DNA from: Candidatus Sodalis pierantonius str. SOPE | Lineage (GTDB): Bacteria; Pseudomonadota; Gammaproteobacteria; Enterobacterales; Enterobacteriaceae | NCBI RefSeq assembly: GCF_000517405.1 | Contig: NZ_CP006568.1 | Location: 682,001 to 746,000, forward strand | DNA: 64,000 bases | Direction of reading: 5' to 3' | Shown here: one piece after another, positions 28,352 through 38,776 of the stretch | How positions within the stretch are numbered: position 1 is the stretch's first letter | Layout of the letters: the number at the start of each line of letters is the position of its first letter | The notes under the pieces: model-generated | What the model was told of the DNA's origin: nothing | Database searches by the model: none | Seen by the model: only the letters and a program-made list of their open reading frames with translations | Translations under genes and position numbers: made by a program

Positions 28352-29336
28352 TTAATGATGGTGATGGGCGTGCAGGTTCACCGCACTCTGATGGATCACG
28401 CAATGATCCTCTTCGCAGCGCTGATACTCCATTTGGATGGTCGCGTGCCCGATGTGATAGTGCTCCAGCAGATAATCCTGAATGCGGTGCAAGAGCCCGT
28501 CGTGGTCGCGGGGTGGAATGACCTGCACATGCAGCGTCATTAACGGCCGCTCGCCGACCTGCCAGAGATGGACATGATGAATATTGCGCCCTTCGGGGAT
28601 ATTGCGCGTCATTTCGCGCTTGAGTTTCTCAATATCAAACTGCTGTGGAGTACCTTCCAACAGCTCGTGCAGACTTTCACGCAGCAACCACCAGCCGCTG
28701 CGCAGCACCAGACAAGAAACCAGAATCGACAGCAGCGGGTCGATGGGTAGCCAACCGGTATAGAGGATCACCAGCGCGGCGATAATGGCGCCGACCGAGC
28801 CGAGCAAATCCCCCAAAACATGCAGCGCCGCCGTGCAGCAGCCAGAACGAGACTATGTTCGCCACCAGCCCGGCGACGGCGATGGACATCATGGTCCAGC
28901 CGGCTATGGGTTGGGGGGCGAGAAAGCGATGCGCGGCTTCCCAGACGATCATCACCGTGATAAACAGCAGCGCCAGCGCATTGAGAAACGCCGCCAGCGT
29001 GGTCAAACGCAGATAATCGAAGGTGTGGCGGATATTGGGTCGGCGGGCGGCAAAACGTACCGCCAGTAACGCCATCAGCAGCGCGGCGGTATCGGTCAGC
29101 ATATGCCCGGCGTCCGCCAGAAACGCCAGCGATCCCGATAGCCAGCCGCCGACCGCCTCGACAAGCATGAACAGCACCGTGACGACAAAAGCCGCCAGCA
29201 GGCGTTTATGCGCGCCCGTTTGCGCATCAGGGGACGGGTGGTCATGTCCGTGCCCACGGTGACCGCCGTGGTGCGCCTGCGTTGCGGCTACAGGTGCGTG
29301 GGAATGGAGAGGATCTGCCTGTGGGGTGGCAATCAT
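28352..29336 (-). pseudogene. zitB: Zinc efflux transporter ZitB (CDF family), broken
   Basis: The N-terminal part (from ATG 29336) has a His-rich head and the cation-diffusion-facilitator helices AFVVTVLFMLVEAVGGWLSG and LADAGHMLTDTAALLMALLA, the latter with the metal-site HxxxD. Near 28830 the frame changes after WLLHGGAA. About a dozen residues expected before LHVLGDLLGSVGAI are missing and the rest continues in another frame to the His-rich C-terminus LHAHHHH. The event is a small deletion with frameshift. The inner-membrane Zn2+/H+ antiporter is presumably lost. Confidence 0.88.
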
Positions 29337-29562
29337 TTCTGGACTCTCAAGGGGAACGATGGATTAAGCCGGAAGCCCTTTACTGGCGAGGCTTACAGCG
29401 ATTTTAAGGATTCTGGACTCGTCGCAAAAAAATGAGCAAAAAATGATTTTTTTGCACTATATTCTGGACTGGATTGGTCGTAGTTTGAGTAAGTTTGAAG
29501 GCCGTTTAAACAGTTTTACACTTGCTATTTTAACAAAAAATAAACAAATAATTTCCGCTTGT

Positions 29563-29746
29563 TTAAATGGCCTGCTTGTGATTGTGTGTTAAATTAGGTC
29601 TGTTGTGTCTTTCTTCCTCAGCAGGAGCACACACGTTGTTGTCAGCGATGGATTTCTGCTTATCTCCAGTGACATACTCAGTAATTATATGCTCTTTGAG
29701 AGTCTCTGGAAGCTGTATCAGTGTGCGATTCTGCTCATCAAAGAAG
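29563..29746 (-). pseudogene. Unidentified coding fragment cut by IS256 copy B
   Basis: Reading leftwards from the IS junction, 61 codons are open before a TAA: SFFDEQNRTLIQLPETLKEH, then ITEYVTGDKQKSIADNN and an Ala/Glu/His-rich end. The protein is not recognised. It could be the 3' end of a gene truncated by the IS or a chance open frame. The rest of the interval 29337-29562 is AT-rich and shows nothing recognisable. Confidence 0.3.
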
Positions 29747-31061
29747 GACCCTGTACACGATTCTGTGTAAATGCCTTTTCTCAGAAGTGACCGTCCAGGC
29801 GGTCACCGAACTCGATAATAAAGCGGCTCATTGCCATGCGCCAGTCCCTCAAAGGCATTGTCCATTTCTGTGAGGCCGCCTGTATCGCCAGCCACACCAC
29901 CTTTTTCACTGCGTCGTCGGTCGGGAACACCTTGCGCTTTTTGATGGCATGCCGGATCACGCTGTTTAACGACTCGATGGCGTTGGTCGTGTAGATCACC
30001 TTGCGGATATCCGTTGGGTAGGCAAAGAACGTGGCCAGATTGGCCCAGTTTGCCTGCCAGCTTCGACTTATTTGCGGGTAGCGGATGTCCCAGGCACTGG
30101 AGAACGCTTCCAGCGCCTGCAAGCCGGCTTCTTCCGTAGGGACCTGATAGATAGCTTTCAGGTCGCGGGTGACGGCCTTGTAGTCCTTCCAGGAGACGAA
30201 CCGCAGGCTGTTGCGCACCATATGCACGATACACAGCTGGAGCCGCGCCTCCGGATACACCGCGTTAATAGCGTCAGGGAAACCTTTCAGCCCGTCTACG
30301 CAGGCGATAAGGATATCGTTCAGGCCGCGGTTTTTCAGCTCTGTCAGCACGTTCAGCCAGAACTTTGCGCCTTCATTTTCGGCCAGCCACATACCTAGCA
30401 ACTCTTTCTGGCCTTCGATGTTGATGCCCAGCGCCAGGAACACAGATTTGTTGATGATGCGGCTGTCCTGCCGGACTTTTAGAACGATACAGTCAAGATA
30501 AACAATGGGATAGACTGCATCCAGAGGCCGGTTTTGCCATTCGACAACCTGCTCCATGACCGCATCGGTGACCTTTGAGACCAGCGCCGGCGAGGCATCG
30601 GCGTCATACAGCTTTTTGAACGCGGCGGCGATCTCGCGGGTGGTCATCCCTTTGGCGTACAACGATAAAATCTGGTTATCCATCCCGGTAATCCGGGTCT
30701 GGTTCTTCTTCGCCAGTTGCGGTTCAAAGGAACCGTCACGATCGCGCGGAGTACGCAGCGCTAGCGGGCCATCGCCAGTGGTAACGGTTTTTGTGGAATA
30801 GCCGTTGCGGGCGTTGGTCCCCGGTTTAGGCTGATTTTTATCGTAGCCGAGGTGATGGGTCATTTCGACATTGAGAGCTGCTTCGACGCTGATTTTTTTC
30901 AGCAGCCGATCGAAGTGACTGAGAGCTTCAGGGGTTTTGAGATTTTTGGCCAGTTCGTTAGCCAGAGCCTGCAACTGTTTTTCGTCCATAAATTAACCTG
31001 TTTTTGATGTTGGATTGAACATATCAAAATCAGGCAAATACACAAATTTCTAAACAGGCTT
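29747..31061 (-). mobile_element. IS256-family element, copy B (complete)
   Basis: This 1315-bp element has ends GACCCTGTACACGATTCTGTG (left) and the complement of (A)AGCCTGTTTAGAAATTTGTG (right). The flanking octamers (CAAAGAAG and AATAGCGA) differ, so no target duplication remains. It encodes a full-length transposase. Confidence 0.92.
29781..30989 (-). CDS. IS256-family transposase, full length
   Basis: This 402-aa DDE (mutator-like) transposase starts MDEKQLQALANELAKNLKTP. The catalytic triad is visible as Asp in YLDCIVLKVRQDSR, Asp in ACVDGLKGFPDAI and Glu in TTNAIESLNSVIRH. A helix-turn-helix-like region (KGMTTREIAAAFKKLYDADA) precedes it. Differences private to this copy include VEMTHH, KKLYDADA and AKKNQ. 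There is no stop or frameshift, so it may be active. Confidence 0.93.
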   Translation of the reverse strand: MDEKQLQALANELAKNLKTPEALSHFDRLLKKISVEAALNVEMTHHLGYDKNQPKPGTNARNGYSTKTVTTGDGPLALRTPRDRDGSFEPQLAKKNQTRITGMDNQILSLYAKGMTTREIAAAFKKLYDADASPALVSKVTDAVMEQVVEWQNRPLDAVYPIVYLDCIVLKVRQDSRIINKSVFLALGINIEGQKELLGMWLAENEGAKFWLNVLTELKNRGLNDILIACVDGLKGFPDAINAVYPEARLQLCIVHMVRNSLRFVSWKDYKAVTRDLKAIYQVPTEEAGLQALEAFSSAWDIRYPQISRSWQANWANLATFFAYPTDIRKVIYTTNAIESLNSVIRHAIKKRKVFPTDDAVKKVVWLAIQAASQKWTMPLRDWRMAMSRFIIEFGDRLDGHF

Positions 31062-31189
31062 AATAGCGATATTTATACTCTACGGCTCTGTTTGTATCTG
31101 CATATTTCTGCATGAGTGATAATTATTTTGACGATCAATGACCAATAATTGATCGGTAAAACTTATATTTATATGTAGGAACTATATTG

Positions 31190-31890
31190 ATGAATACACC
31201 AATCATACCATGGGTGGGAGGAAAGCGGAGGCTGGCTAAACATATTTTACCGTGCTTTCCTGCGCACAAATTCTACGTTGAACCATTCTGTGGAGGAGCT
31301 GCGCTGTTTTTCAGCAAGGATCCATCCACAGTCGAAGTGTTGAACGATATCAACGGAGATTTGATAAACCTCTATCGGGTAGTCAAGTACCATTTGGAGG
31401 AATTCGTCCACCAGTTCAAGTGGGCCTTGAGCAGCAGGCAGCTGTTTGATTGGCTGAAAGAAATACCTCCGCAAACGCTGACCGATATACAGCGAGCCGC
31501 CCGCTTTTACTGTCTTCAGCAGCTCACATTTGGTGGCAAAGTGAGCGGGCAGAACTTTGGTACTTCGGCTGTGCGATCACAGTCATTGAACCTCTTAAGA
31601 ATCGAAGAACAGCTATCACAGGCTCACCTGCGTTTATCCCATGCAACCATAGAGCATCTTGGGTGGCAGGCTTGTATTGAAAAATATGATAGGCCACACT
31701 CATTGTTCTATCTTGATTCACCTTACTGGAAGACTCAAGGCTATGGCGGAGCGTTTGGCCTGGAGCAATACAGCATCATTGATAGCCTTGCTCATTCAAT
31801 AGCAGGAAGAATGGTGATTTCAGTTAATGATATCCCAGAAATGAGGCTCATCTTCAAAAACCTTCATATCGACGTTGTTGACCTAAAATA
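31190..31890 (+). pseudogene. Phage D12-class adenine-specific DNA methyltransferase, 3' truncated
   Basis: This is a Dam-like N6-adenine methylase of prophage type. It has N-terminal IIPWVGGKRRLAKHIL (AdoMet-binding motif), FYVEPFCGGAALFF, and the catalytic motif IV as YLDSPYWKTQGYG; the usual form is DPPY, so the second position is Ser. The frame ends at a stop made by the IS903-like element joined at 31891, after IDVVDLK, where relatives continue about 25 residues. ATG 31190 with TAGGA upstream is preferred. Confidence 0.82.
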
Positions 31891-32945
31891 GGCTTTGTTG
31901 AATAAATCGAACTTTTAGGTGACTGGCGGCTCTGATCACTACATTCGTTTCAACATCAGGTCCCCATGGCAAAGCAAAAGTTTAAAATCACCAACTGGCC
32001 CGCATATAACAATGCGCTCAGGCAGCGGGAGGACCTGACAGATATGGCTTGATGAGTCAGTCATTGCTGCATGGACTGAGAGTACACCACCTGAACATCG
32101 TGGCCGGCCGCTTCACTACACCGATATGGCCATTACCACGGTTCTGATGATAAAGCGCGTGTTTAACCTTTCGCTCCAGGCGTTACAGGGTTTCGTTGAC
32201 TCGATTTTTAAACTGATGGGGCTGTCGCTGCGCTGCCCAGATTACTCTCTGGTCAGCCGGCGAGCAAAAACCGTCGACATCAGCATAAAAACGCCAACCC
32301 GCGGCGAAATCTCACACCTGGTCATCGATGGCACCGGCCTGAAAGTCTTCGGCGAAGGCGAATGGAAAGTCAGGCAGCATGGGGCTGAGAGGCGCAGAAT
32401 ATGGCGCAAGCTTCATCTGGCAGTAGATAGCGTGACACATGAAATTATCTGTGCCGATTTTCGCTAAGCGGTACGACAGATGCGCAGGCGCTGCCCGGGC
32501 TGATTAACCAAACCCACCGGAAAATCAGGGAAGCGTCGGCTGACAGTGCTTACGATACGCGTTACTGTCATGATGCTCTGCTGAGGAAAAAAATAAAGCC
32601 GCTTATCCCACCGCGAAGTGGTGCGCAATATTGGCCAGCTCGATACCATGAGCATAACCATGCGGTGGCAAATCAGCATCTGAGCGGCAATAACGATACC
32701 TGGAAAAAGAAAGTAGGTTATCACCGGCGTTCACTGGCTGAAACGGCCATGTTCCGGTTTAAAACACTTCTGGGTGGTCATCTGAGTCTGCATGACTATG
32801 GCGCGCAGGTAGGTGAGGCAATGGAAATGGTTAAAGCACTTAACCGGATCACACTGTTAGGAATGCCAAACAGCGTCCGCATCATGTAACAATCGCCCTG
32901 ATAGGGAGGAAGTCGTCACAAATTTCGGATTTATTCAACAAAGCG
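31891..32945 (+). mobile_element. IS903-like element (IS5 family), copy 1
   Basis: This 1055-bp element begins GGCTTTGTTGAATAAATC, identical to the IS903 terminal inverted repeat, and ends with GATTTATTCAACAAAGC plus G. The nonamers either side (CCTAAAATA, CCTTGACGG) do not match, so no target duplication remains. It separates the methylase remnant from the phage integrase remnant. Confidence 0.93.
31966..32889 (+). pseudogene. IS903-like transposase, two frameshifts
   Basis: Against the intact 307-aa copy at 34882-35805, this one has an extra base near 32042 (GACAGATATGG) and a missing A near 32460 (GATTTTCGC for GATTTATCGC). Between them the frame MAITTVLMIKRVFNLSLQAL runs through the first catalytic Asp (VIDGTGLKVFG). 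The C-terminal YREK segment is out of frame with the rest. It is inactive. Confidence 0.92.
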
Positions 32946-33592
32946 CCTTGACGGATAAAAACTCCCTCATCCATAATTTGTTCACGTTGAAGTGCAAGAA
33001 CATCACCTTGGCGTGCGCAGCACAAGTATGAAATTTCCATAGTCACTTTAATTAATGTATCAGCTGATTCATATAGCGCGCTGTAATATAGCGTTCACGG
33101 AGTTTTTCGCTAAACTGACGAACTCCTTGGCATGGGTTTGTGGCTACCAGTCCCCCGCTCATAACCCCATCTAAAAACCCGTGACAAAAACGGCTTTTCC
33201 CGATTTGCTTGAACTTGACTTTTCATACCACGAATATCCATGTACTTTCTGATATGAATAGGCTTAATGTCGTTTGGTAACATTTTGCCGAAAGGTTTCA
33301 TTACAAACTTTGAATATCCTTTATAGTCAATACGTGTGCGTTTACTCAACGCGTTAAAGTCAGCTGATTCAAAGAATTGGTTAATAAGTTTTTCAAAGGT
33401 ATCGCCGTGCGTGTTATTGTCAATCGACTTAATGTATTCTTCGTAAGCTACCCACACCTCAGCGTAGCTGGCGTTTAGCGGGCAGAGGCGTTTTGTTTCG
33501 CCGTTTTTATGTTTGTATTCAAACGCGCTTCTCCCACGGGATACGCGTTTCGGTAACTTCGCATCATCAGGATTTTTACGTGGCCTTCCCAT
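32946..33592 (-). pseudogene. Prophage tyrosine integrase, truncated and frameshifted
   Basis: It starts MGRPRKNPDDAKLPKRVSRG, with an AP2-like arm-binding N-terminus, then core-binding residues EKLINQFFESADFNALSKRT. After RVFRWGYERG an extra base shifts the frame. The sequence continues in other frames as LVATNPCQGVRQFSEKLRER and then YESADTLIKVTMEISYLCCARQGDVLAL, which is the start of the catalytic domain. It ends at the IS903-like junction, losing the catalytic R-H-R-Y residues. At least two frameshifts plus truncation have occurred. Confidence 0.82.
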
Positions 33593-33809
33593 TTCCCATT
33601 GCTCCCCAGTCTGGCTCAGATACTGAATTTGTTGCCCTGAACTTGAGCGGATGATTAAAGTGGTACCATGTGGTGCGAGGCTTACCATCGCGATTTTTTA
33701 CAAACCACACGCCAGCCTCGGTTAATTTTTCCACTTGTTTATTGGCAACCTGAAAGCTTGTGATTTTTTCAAGTTCATCGTCCGTAATAATGTCGTTTTC
33801 ATTTTTCAT
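33576..33809 (-). CDS. Small phage protein, DUF4224-like
   Basis: The 77-aa product MKNENDIITDDELEKITSFQ continues with VANKQVEKLTEAGVWFVKNRDG. It resembles the small DUF4224 proteins encoded immediately upstream of phage integrases, where they are suspected directionality factors. Its 3' end overlaps the integrase start by 17 bp, the usual arrangement. The gene seems intact but its partner integrase is dead. Confidence 0.65.
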   Translation of the reverse strand: MKNENDIITDDELEKITSFQVANKQVEKLTEAGVWFVKNRDGKPRTTWYHFNHPLKFRATNSVSEPDWGAMGNGKAT

Positions 33810-33813
33810 AGAG

Positions 33814-34806
33814 CTACTTCAAACCCCTCTTCTTTTTCCGCTTCATCGCCTCTAATAAAATGTCCTGCACCTTGCGCTTCGAGTCGCGCCGCTCCATGAC
33901 CAGTTCATCGACGGTATCGGTGGCGACAATATGGTGGATAAATACCGGGCGCGGGTGCCCGGCCTGTGCCTGCCGGGTAGGGCCGATGCGCTCGATAATC
34001 TGCTGGTACTGCTCAAGGCCCCACCAGTGGGAGCAAAACACCAGGACATTACCGCCGTCCTGCAGGTTCAGCCCGTGTCCTGCGCTGGCAGGGTGCGCGA
34101 ACAGTAGCGGTATCCGTCCGGCGTTCCAGTCGCTGATGGTCTGCGGATTAGCGTCCAGATGACGGCCATCGGGAAAGGCTTTAAGCAGACGTTCAAGGTC
34201 GTGCTTCCAGTGATAGGCGACCAGCACGGGCGTACCGCCGGATTCGCTGATGATACTCTCCAGCACCTTGAGCTTTTCATCGTGCACGTTCAGCCACCCG
34301 TCGCTGTCATCGGTATACACAGCGCCACTAGCAAGCTGTAGGCACTTCATGGTGCGGGCAGCGGCGTTAGGTGCTTCGATACCGATATCTTCCAGTTCGA
34401 GGAACATCTCCTGCTCCATCTCCTCGTACTGCTTGCGGGCTTTTGGCGGTAGGTTGACGTTAACGGTGTTGTGGATAGGCTGGTCGATGTCGAACCAGTC
34501 GGCAGGGTTGAGTGATAGCGTGAATTCGGCCAGCGCTTCGTGTATCTGCTCTTGCGCGTACTCCAGTGGTATCAGCTTTGAGAAGTGTTGACCGGGGAAC
34601 AGTAGTTTCCTGAACCAGCGGCTTTCAAACGAACCGAACGTGCGTCCAAGCTCCTTGCCCTGGTCAACAAACCACGCTTGCCCCCACAGGTCGATTAAAC
34701 CGTTAGGGGCGGGGGTGCCGGTCAGATTGACCCAGCGGTCAACGTATTTATGTGCGACCTTAGCCAGCGCTGCAGCACGTTTGCCCCCTGAGTTCAGCCG
34801 AAAAGA
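33814..34806 (-). pseudogene. Phage SNF2-like helicase, 5' truncated
   Basis: The frame is open for 331 codons from the IS903-like junction to the stop. Helicase motif III-like LTGTPAPNGLIDLWGQ and the C-terminal RecA domain are visible: VLVAYHWKHDLERLLKAFPDG, PLLFAHPASAGHGLNLQDGG (motif V) and QIIERIGPTRQ (motif VI, normally R-x-x-R-x-x-Q). The N-terminal Walker A half is lost to IS903-like copy 2. It is typical of the DEAD/SNF2 proteins next to recombination genes of lambdoid prophages. Confidence 0.78.
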
Positions 34807-35861
34807 GGCTTTGTTGAATAAATCGAACTTTTAGGTGACTGGCGGCTCTGATCACTACATTCGTTTCAACATCAGGTCCCCATGGCAAAGCAAAAGTTTA
34901 AAATCATCAACTGGCCCGCATACAACAATGCGCTCAGGCAGCGGGGGGACATGACAGTATGGCTTGATGAGTCAGCCATTGCTGCATGGACAGAGAGTAC
35001 ACCACCTGAACATCGTGGCCGGCCGCTTCACTACACCGATATGGCCATTACCACGGTTCTGATGATAAAGCGCGTGTTTAACCTTTCGCTCCGGGCGTTA
35101 CAGGGTTTCGTTGACGCGATTTTTAAACTGATGGGGCTGTCGCTGCGCTGCCCAGATTACTCTCTGGTCAGCCGGCGAGCAAAAACCGTCGACATCAGCA
35201 TAAAAACGCCAACCCGCGGCGAAATCTCACACCTGGTCATCGATGGCACCGGCCTGAAAATCTTCGGCGAAGGCGAATGGAAAGTCAGGCAGCATGGGGC
35301 TGAGAGGCGTAGAGTATGGCGCAAGCTTCATCTGGCAGTAGATAGCGCGACACATGAAATTATCTGTGCCGATTTATCGCTAAGCGGTACGACAGATGCG
35401 CAGGCACTGCCCGGGCTGATTAACCAAACCCACCGGAAAATCAGGGAAGCGTCGGCTGACAGTGCTTACGATACGCGTTACTGTCATGATGCTCTGCTAA
35501 GGAAAAAAATAAAGCCGCTTATCCCACCGCGAAGTGGTGCGCAATATTGGCCAGCTCGATACCATGAGCGTAACCATGCGGTGGCAAATCAGCATCTGAG
35601 CGGCAATAACGATACCTGGAAAAAGAAAGTAGGTTATCACCGGCGTTCACTGGCTGAAACGGCCATGTTCCGGTTTAAAACACTTCTGGGTGGTCATCTG
35701 AGTCTGCATGACTATGACGCGCAGGTAGGTGAGGCTATGGCAATGGTCAAAGCGCTTAACCGGATCACGCTGTTAGGAATGCCAAACAGCGTCCGCATCA
35801 TGTAGCAATCGCCCTGATAGGGAGGTAGTCGTCACAAATTTCGGATTTATTCAACAAAGCG
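34807..35861 (+). mobile_element. IS903-like element (IS5 family), copy 2 (complete)
   Basis: This 1055-bp element has GGCTTTGTTGAATAAATC at the left and GGATTTATTCAACAAAGCG at the right. The flanking nonamers (CCGAAAAGA and GCTTCCCGT) differ, and the flanking genes (phage helicase and yidG) are unrelated, which indicates recombination between copies. Confidence 0.94.
34882..35805 (+). CDS. IS903-like transposase, full length
   Basis: This 307-aa IS5-family DDE transposase is the same length as IS903 TnpA. Catalytic residues are Asp in HLVIDGTGLKIFG, Asp in SADSAYDTRYC and the YREK signature in GYHRRSLAETAMFRFK (Tyr-2-Arg-3-Glu-6-Lys). No frameshift is present, so it is potentially active. 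Confidence 0.94.
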   Translation: MAKQKFKIINWPAYNNALRQRGDMTVWLDESAIAAWTESTPPEHRGRPLHYTDMAITTVLMIKRVFNLSLRALQGFVDAIFKLMGLSLRCPDYSLVSRRAKTVDISIKTPTRGEISHLVIDGTGLKIFGEGEWKVRQHGAERRRVWRKLHLAVDSATHEIICADLSLSGTTDAQALPGLINQTHRKIREASADSAYDTRYCHDALLRKKIKPLIPPRSGAQYWPARYHERNHAVANQHLSGNNDTWKKKVGYHRRSLAETAMFRFKTLLGGHLSLHDYDAQVGEAMAMVKALNRITLLGMPNSVRIM

Positions 35862-35980
35862 GCTTCCCGTATGAAAAGCAGGGCAACCACAAAAAGAAGA
35901 AAGTTTGTCCTGGCCCACGCCAGTGAGGTTCTCTCGGGTTGTAAACCAGGGTCCCGCATCGGCTGGCCTCGTTCAGTCAA
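35862..35980 (-). pseudogene. yidG: YidG-like DUF202 membrane protein, N-terminal fragment
   Basis: TERGQPMRDPGLQPERTSLA runs into WARTNFLLFVVALLFIREA and then stops at the IS903-like junction. The DPGLQPERTSLAW-RT motif is diagnostic of DUF202 proteins such as E. coli YidG (about 120 aa). Only the first third survives. Its start overlaps the yidH stop by 8 bp, keeping the E. coli yidH-yidG arrangement. Confidence 0.75.
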
Positions 35981-36272
35981 TAAAGGTCAAATAGATAAAT
36001 ACCAAGACAATAAACAGCAGGTATAACGAGAGCGCAATAAGAAGCTTTGAATAGGGCATATCGCGGTCCGTGCGCATCGCTTTTTCATTTTCTTTCCAGC
36101 GATACCAGGCCAGGCCACCCAGTAAACCGGCACCGATGGCAAGGGAAAATGAGAGAATATGGCTGGTGCGGGACGAATCGAAATGAGCGGTAAACTGTTC
36201 CAGTCCCACCGTGCCGGCAAGAAGCGCCAGGGCAGTGCGGATCCAGGCGAGAAAGGTTCTTTCATTCGCCAG
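35973..36272 (-). pseudogene. yidH: YidH-like DUF202 membrane protein, 5' truncated
   Basis: The 99 codons from the IS256 remnant read LANERTFLAWIRTALALLAG, a second transmembrane stretch (HILSFSLAIGAGLLGGLAWY) and a third near the C-terminus. The LANERTFLAWIRTAL motif is that of YidH. Roughly the first 15 residues are replaced by an IS256 end. It is co-directional with the yidG fragment. Confidence 0.75.
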
Positions 36273-36315
36273 GAGCCTGTTTAGAAATTTGTGTATTTGC
36301 CTGATTTTGATATGT
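36273..36315 (+). mobile_element. IS256-family terminal remnant
   Basis: About 43 bp match the transposase-proximal end of the IS256-family element (GAGCCTGTTTAGAAATTTGTG through TTTGATATGT), then give way to the IS21-family end at 36316. It is a scar showing that an IS256 copy was cut by, or recombined at, this site. Confidence 0.85.
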
Positions 36316-36465
36316 TGCTGGTTCCGGTCACATCCGATCACTGATTCCGATTTCACCCGATCACTAATTCCGGTCGCCCGATCAGCGATTCCGATTCTGT
36401 CCAATCGCTCATCTTCTGTTCCGCCATACTCTGGAGACTTTTAGCTTCCGGGGGCATGGCATGGC

Positions 36466-38015
36466 ATGGCACGTAAAAAGAAGAAAGCGAGAACGGCAAT
36501 GTGCATCTATATTAATGTGTTACGTATGAAATTCGAGCAGCGTCGCTCGAATCGCACTATCGCAGCAGCGCTCGGCATAGGCTGTACTACCGTGCACGAT
36601 ATCCTCGGCCGATTCACGGTAGCTAACCTGGTCTGGCCATTGCCGGCGGAACTGTCCCCCGTCGACCTCGACCGCCTGCTCTATCCCGGCAAATCCGGAA
36701 AAGTTATCAATACCTTACCCAGCTGGCTTGATATCGATACCGAGTTAAGCCGCAAGGGCATGACCAAGCAGCTACTCTGGATGGAATATCAGTCCGCCGT
36801 GGGCGGTGATGCCCTCGGTTACTCACAGTTTTGTGCACTGTTCCGTGACTGGAAAAAGAAGCAGCGGCGTTCCATGCGCATGGAGCACAAGGCTGGCGAA
36901 AAGCTCTTCATCGACTTCTGTGGCCCCACCGTACCTATCGTCAACCCTGCGACCGGTAGCGTACGCCAGGTCGCTATCTTCGTCGCTGCCATGGGCGTGT
37001 CAGGCTATGCGTATATCGAAGCCTGCGAAGGCCAGGACATGGCATCGTGGCTCAACGCCAATAGCCGCTGCCTGCACTTCATGGGTGGGGTTCCGGAGCT
37101 GATGATACCTGATAATCTGCGCAGCGCTGTCAGCACCCCTGACCGCTATGAGCCGGTCATAAACCTGAGCTAACAGGCGCTGGCAAATCACTATGAGACA
37201 GTGGTGCTACCGGCGCGCCCGAGAAAACCGAAAGACAAGGCGAAGGCAGAATCAACTGTGCAGCTGGTAGAACGCTGGGTTTTGGCCCGGTTGGTAAACG
37301 TAGGTTCTACTCGCTGGCCGAACTCAACCAGGTGATACGAGAACTCAATCATGAGTTGAATTTGCGCCCGATGCGTCATTACGGCGGACAAAGTCGCCTT
37401 GAACGCTTCGAGCAGCTGGACAAACCGGCTCTTGGGCCTCTACCGCCCACACAATGGGAATACAGTGAGTATCTCGTTGCCCGAGTGGGACCTGATTACC
37501 ACATAGACTACGGCAAAAACTGGTACTCGGTGCCGCATCCGTTGGTTGGCGAGCGCGTTGACGTCATCGCCACCCAACGGCTGGTGCAAATCCACCATAA
37601 GGGCGTCTGCGTGGCTACGCACCCTCGCAGCGATAACGCCTATAGGCACACGACTCAGGCGGCGCACATGCCGGCTAACCATAAGGGGCAGAGTCAGTGG
37701 ACGCCGGAAAGGCTGTGCAGTTGGGCGCTGTCGGTGGGTGTGTGCACACTGAAAGTGGTCGAGTCCATCCAAAAGAGCAAAGCCCATCCGGAGCAGGCTT
37801 ACCGCTCCGTGCTGGAGCTACTCAATCTGCAACGGCGCTATGAGACGACGCGACTGGAGAAGGCCTGCGCGCTGGCGTTGGAGAAAGGGTGCATTAACCG
37901 CTCTTTCATAGCCAACGTATTGAAACACGGTCGTGAAAGTGAGGTCACCCAGGACGGAGCCGGCGTATCAATGCTGGTTCACGAAAACCTCCGAGGTCCG
38001 GACAGTTATCACTAA
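36466..38015 (+). pseudogene. istA: IS21-family transposase IstA, disrupted
   Basis: The N-terminal HTH (RRSNRTIAAALGIGCTTVHD) and the integrase core KLFIDFCGPTVPIVNPATGS (first Asp) are in one frame up to a TAA at about 37171, where relatives have Tyr (AGCTACCAG changed to AGCTAACAG). A one-base change near 37290 shifts the frame again; it then resumes as FYSLAELNQVIRELNHELN to the normal end. IstA is therefore broken twice. Confidence 0.85.
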
Positions 38016-38026
38016 GGAGAATAAAT

Positions 38027-38776
38027 ATGGATACACTGTTAATGGCTCTGCGAGAGCTGAAGTTGTCGGCAATGGTCCAGGCGTTGGAGACGCAACGCGA
38101 ACTCCCGGGGAGTTATGGGGAGCTGGGGTTCGAGGAGCGGTTGTCGCTGATGGTAGAAGCGGAAAATTTGCATAGAAAAAACAATCATATATGCCGTCTG
38201 CGACGGCAATCGCAAATGCGCTTGCAGGCAAAACCGGAAGATATCCGCTATATCCCTAGCCGAGGAGTGACACCGGAACAGATGCGAGATCTGCTAGGGG
38301 GACAATATCTGAAATATCAGAAAAGCATACTCATCACGGGGCCAACAGGTACGGGCAAAACCTGGCTCAGTTGTGCGCTTGGTGAGCAGGCATGCCGGCA
38401 GCAATATAGCGTGCGTTACTGGCGAGTGGGTCGGTTGCTGGCCCATCTTCACCAGTGTCAGGTAGACGGGACCTATCTAAAACAGCTTAAGCAGTTAGAA
38501 AAAATAGAGTTACTGATCTTGGACGACGTGGGCCTAGAATCAATAAGTCCGATGCAGGCAACGATGCTGTTGGAGGTGATGGAAGATCGCTACGACAAAA
38601 GCAGCAGCATCCTGATCAGTCAACTGCCGGTGAAAAAATGGTATGGACTGATAGAAAACCCCACGACAGCTGACGCGTTACTCGATCGGTTAGTACACCC
38701 CAGCTATAGACTGGAACTTAAAGGCGAATCACTACGCAAAGAGCAAGGAGTAGCCAGCACAGGAAAAATAGACTAA
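38027..38776 (+). CDS. istB: IS21-family helper ATPase IstB
   Basis: This 249-aa AAA+ ATPase is related to DnaC. It has Walker A ITGPTGTGKTWLSCALG (about residue 105) and Walker B LLILDDVGLE (about 163). IstB regulates IstA target choice. It begins 11 bp after istA with AAGGAG upstream. The gene is intact although its partner is broken. Confidence 0.93.
   Translation: MDTLLMALRELKLSAMVQALETQRELPGSYGELGFEERLSLMVEAENLHRKNNHICRLRRQSQMRLQAKPEDIRYIPSRGVTPEQMRDLLGGQYLKYQKSILITGPTGTGKTWLSCALGEQACRQQYSVRYWRVGRLLAHLHQCQVDGTYLKQLKQLEKIELLILDDVGLESISPMQATMLLEVMEDRYDKSSSILISQLPVKKWYGLIENPTTADALLDRLVHPSYRLELKGESLRKEQGVASTGKID

Noticed and set aside
29582..29790. Forward small membrane-like ORFs next to IS256 copy B
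   Set aside because: They run into the IS terminal repeat, lack a ribosome site and have no recognisable relatives; the opposite strand gives a more protein-like reading.
31891..35861. Composite transposon formed by IS903-like copies 1 and 2 around phage genes
   Set aside because: The outer flanks share no duplication, copy 1 is dead and the enclosed genes are fragments. Recombination between copies explains it better.
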